A stretch of DNA of 6,687 nt from Chloroflexota bacterium (GTDB taxonomy: Bacteria; Chloroflexota; UBA6077; JADZDV01): contig JADZDV010000445.1 of the NCBI GenBank assembly GCA_020850915.1, forward strand, positions 1 to 6,687, read 5' to 3'. Positions within the stretch are counted from its first letter, which is position 1; every line of letters starts with the position of its first letter. Shown here one piece after another: positions 6,396 to 6,687 of the stretch. A program made the position numbers and the translations under genes. The notes under the pieces are model-generated. The model had not been told where the DNA came from, searched no databases, and saw only the letters and a program-made list of their open reading frames with translations.

Positions 6396-6687
6396 ATGCC
6401 CTCGATCGAGCGCTTGCCCCGGAATGACCAGCCGACAGCCGCGGCGGCTGTCGGCCAGTTGATCCACGTCCTGACGCGCCCCGCGGACGCGGGGCCGGGC
6501 GTTGTAACGGCAGCCGTGACGCTGCTAGGGGCGGCGCGCACGGACCTATCGGCGGCCGAGTTCTCACTCGGCCTCCTGGCGGCCATCGCCTACGCGCGGC
6601 CCGAGCTCATCGACGAGACAGTCGCCTCGGCACTGTCCGAGCTGTTGCTCTCGGACATCCTGGATGAACCGATGGCACGGCGGGCGG
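6396..6687 (+). CDS. Unrecognised ORF, partial (N-terminal 97 residues)
   Basis: An open frame starts at ATG 6396 and runs off the right edge without a stop. I do not recognise the product. The visible part is rich in Ala, Leu and acidic residues and looks helical, for example AEFSLGLLAAIAYARPEL, with no signal peptide, clear membrane segment or Cys motif. ATG 6396 is the only usual start codon between the glycosyltransferase stop and the body of the frame, and a weak AGAAG lies just upstream. GC bias at third positions and the spacing of 42 bases support a third gene in the thioredoxin-glycosyltransferase operon. A perfect inverted repeat at 6431-6455 sits within its first codons. Confidence 0.65.
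   Translation, partial: MPSIERLPRNDQPTAAAAVGQLIHVLTRPADAGPGVVTAAVTLLGAARTDLSAAEFSLGLLAAIAYARPELIDETVASALSELLLSDILDEPMARRA
6431..6455. repeat. 25-base perfect inverted repeat (12-base arms)
   Basis: GCCGACAGCCGC and GCGGCTGTCGGC flank a single central G. As RNA it can form a hairpin with about 10 base pairs and a GCGGC loop. It begins 35 bases after the ATG of the last ORF and 78 bases after the glycosyltransferase stop. No T tract follows, so it is not a standard terminator. It could modulate translation, be a dispersed repeat, or be a chance feature of Ala-rich coding DNA. Confidence 0.6.

Noticed and set aside
5412..6467. A 351-residue open frame on the minus strand across the glycosyltransferase
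   Set aside because: It is antisense to a clear GT2 gene, has no recognisable domain, and its composition (Arg, Ala, Gly, Val) is typical of a shadow frame in GC-rich DNA.
1..6687. CRISPR arrays, insertion sequences or rRNA
   Set aside because: No regularly spaced direct repeats, transposase motifs, terminal inverted repeats or rRNA-like segments were seen.

Overview
The window is GC-rich with strongly GC-biased third codon positions and densely packed genes on both strands. Its domain mix (a CHAT domain fused to a Hanks-type Ser/Thr kinase, a membrane M48 metallopeptidase carrying an FHA domain, MauD/TlpA-like thioredoxins) points to a signalling-rich, high-GC bacterium. Chloroflexota would fit, and Myxococcota or Actinomycetota are alternatives. 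The taxonomic guess is inference; no marker in the window settles it.

Layout. Bases 1-1603 (minus) hold the N-terminal 534 residues of a CHAT-Ser/Thr kinase protein that runs off the left edge. A divergent 221-bp gap follows, then a 201-residue exported protein of unknown function (1825-2430, plus), which converges on an M48 peptidase-FHA protein (2465-4006, minus). A tRNA-Asn(GTT) gene (4195-4266, plus) lies divergently upstream of the peptidase. To the right is a plus-strand set: a membrane-anchored tandem thioredoxin-like protein (4444-5547), a family-2 glycosyltransferase overlapping it by four bases (5544-6353), and an unrecognised ORF (6396 to the edge).

How the genes may work together. 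The left half looks like a phospho-signalling neighbourhood. The kinase could phosphorylate threonines, and the FHA domain beside the membrane protease is a phosphothreonine reader. The CHAT domain keeps the family fold signatures, but Glu and Gln stand where the catalytic His and Cys are expected, so it is probably a pseudo-peptidase acting as sensor or scaffold. The functional link between kinase and protease rests on proximity and domain logic, not proof. The right half is a separate likely operon combining thiol-redox chemistry outside the membrane with a cytosolic sugar transferase; its product is unknown.

Start sites needed care. The longest peptidase reading frame runs antisense through the tRNA gene and cannot be real there. 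A TTG start at 4006, with a good ribosome binding site and a TACAAT box upstream, is preferred.
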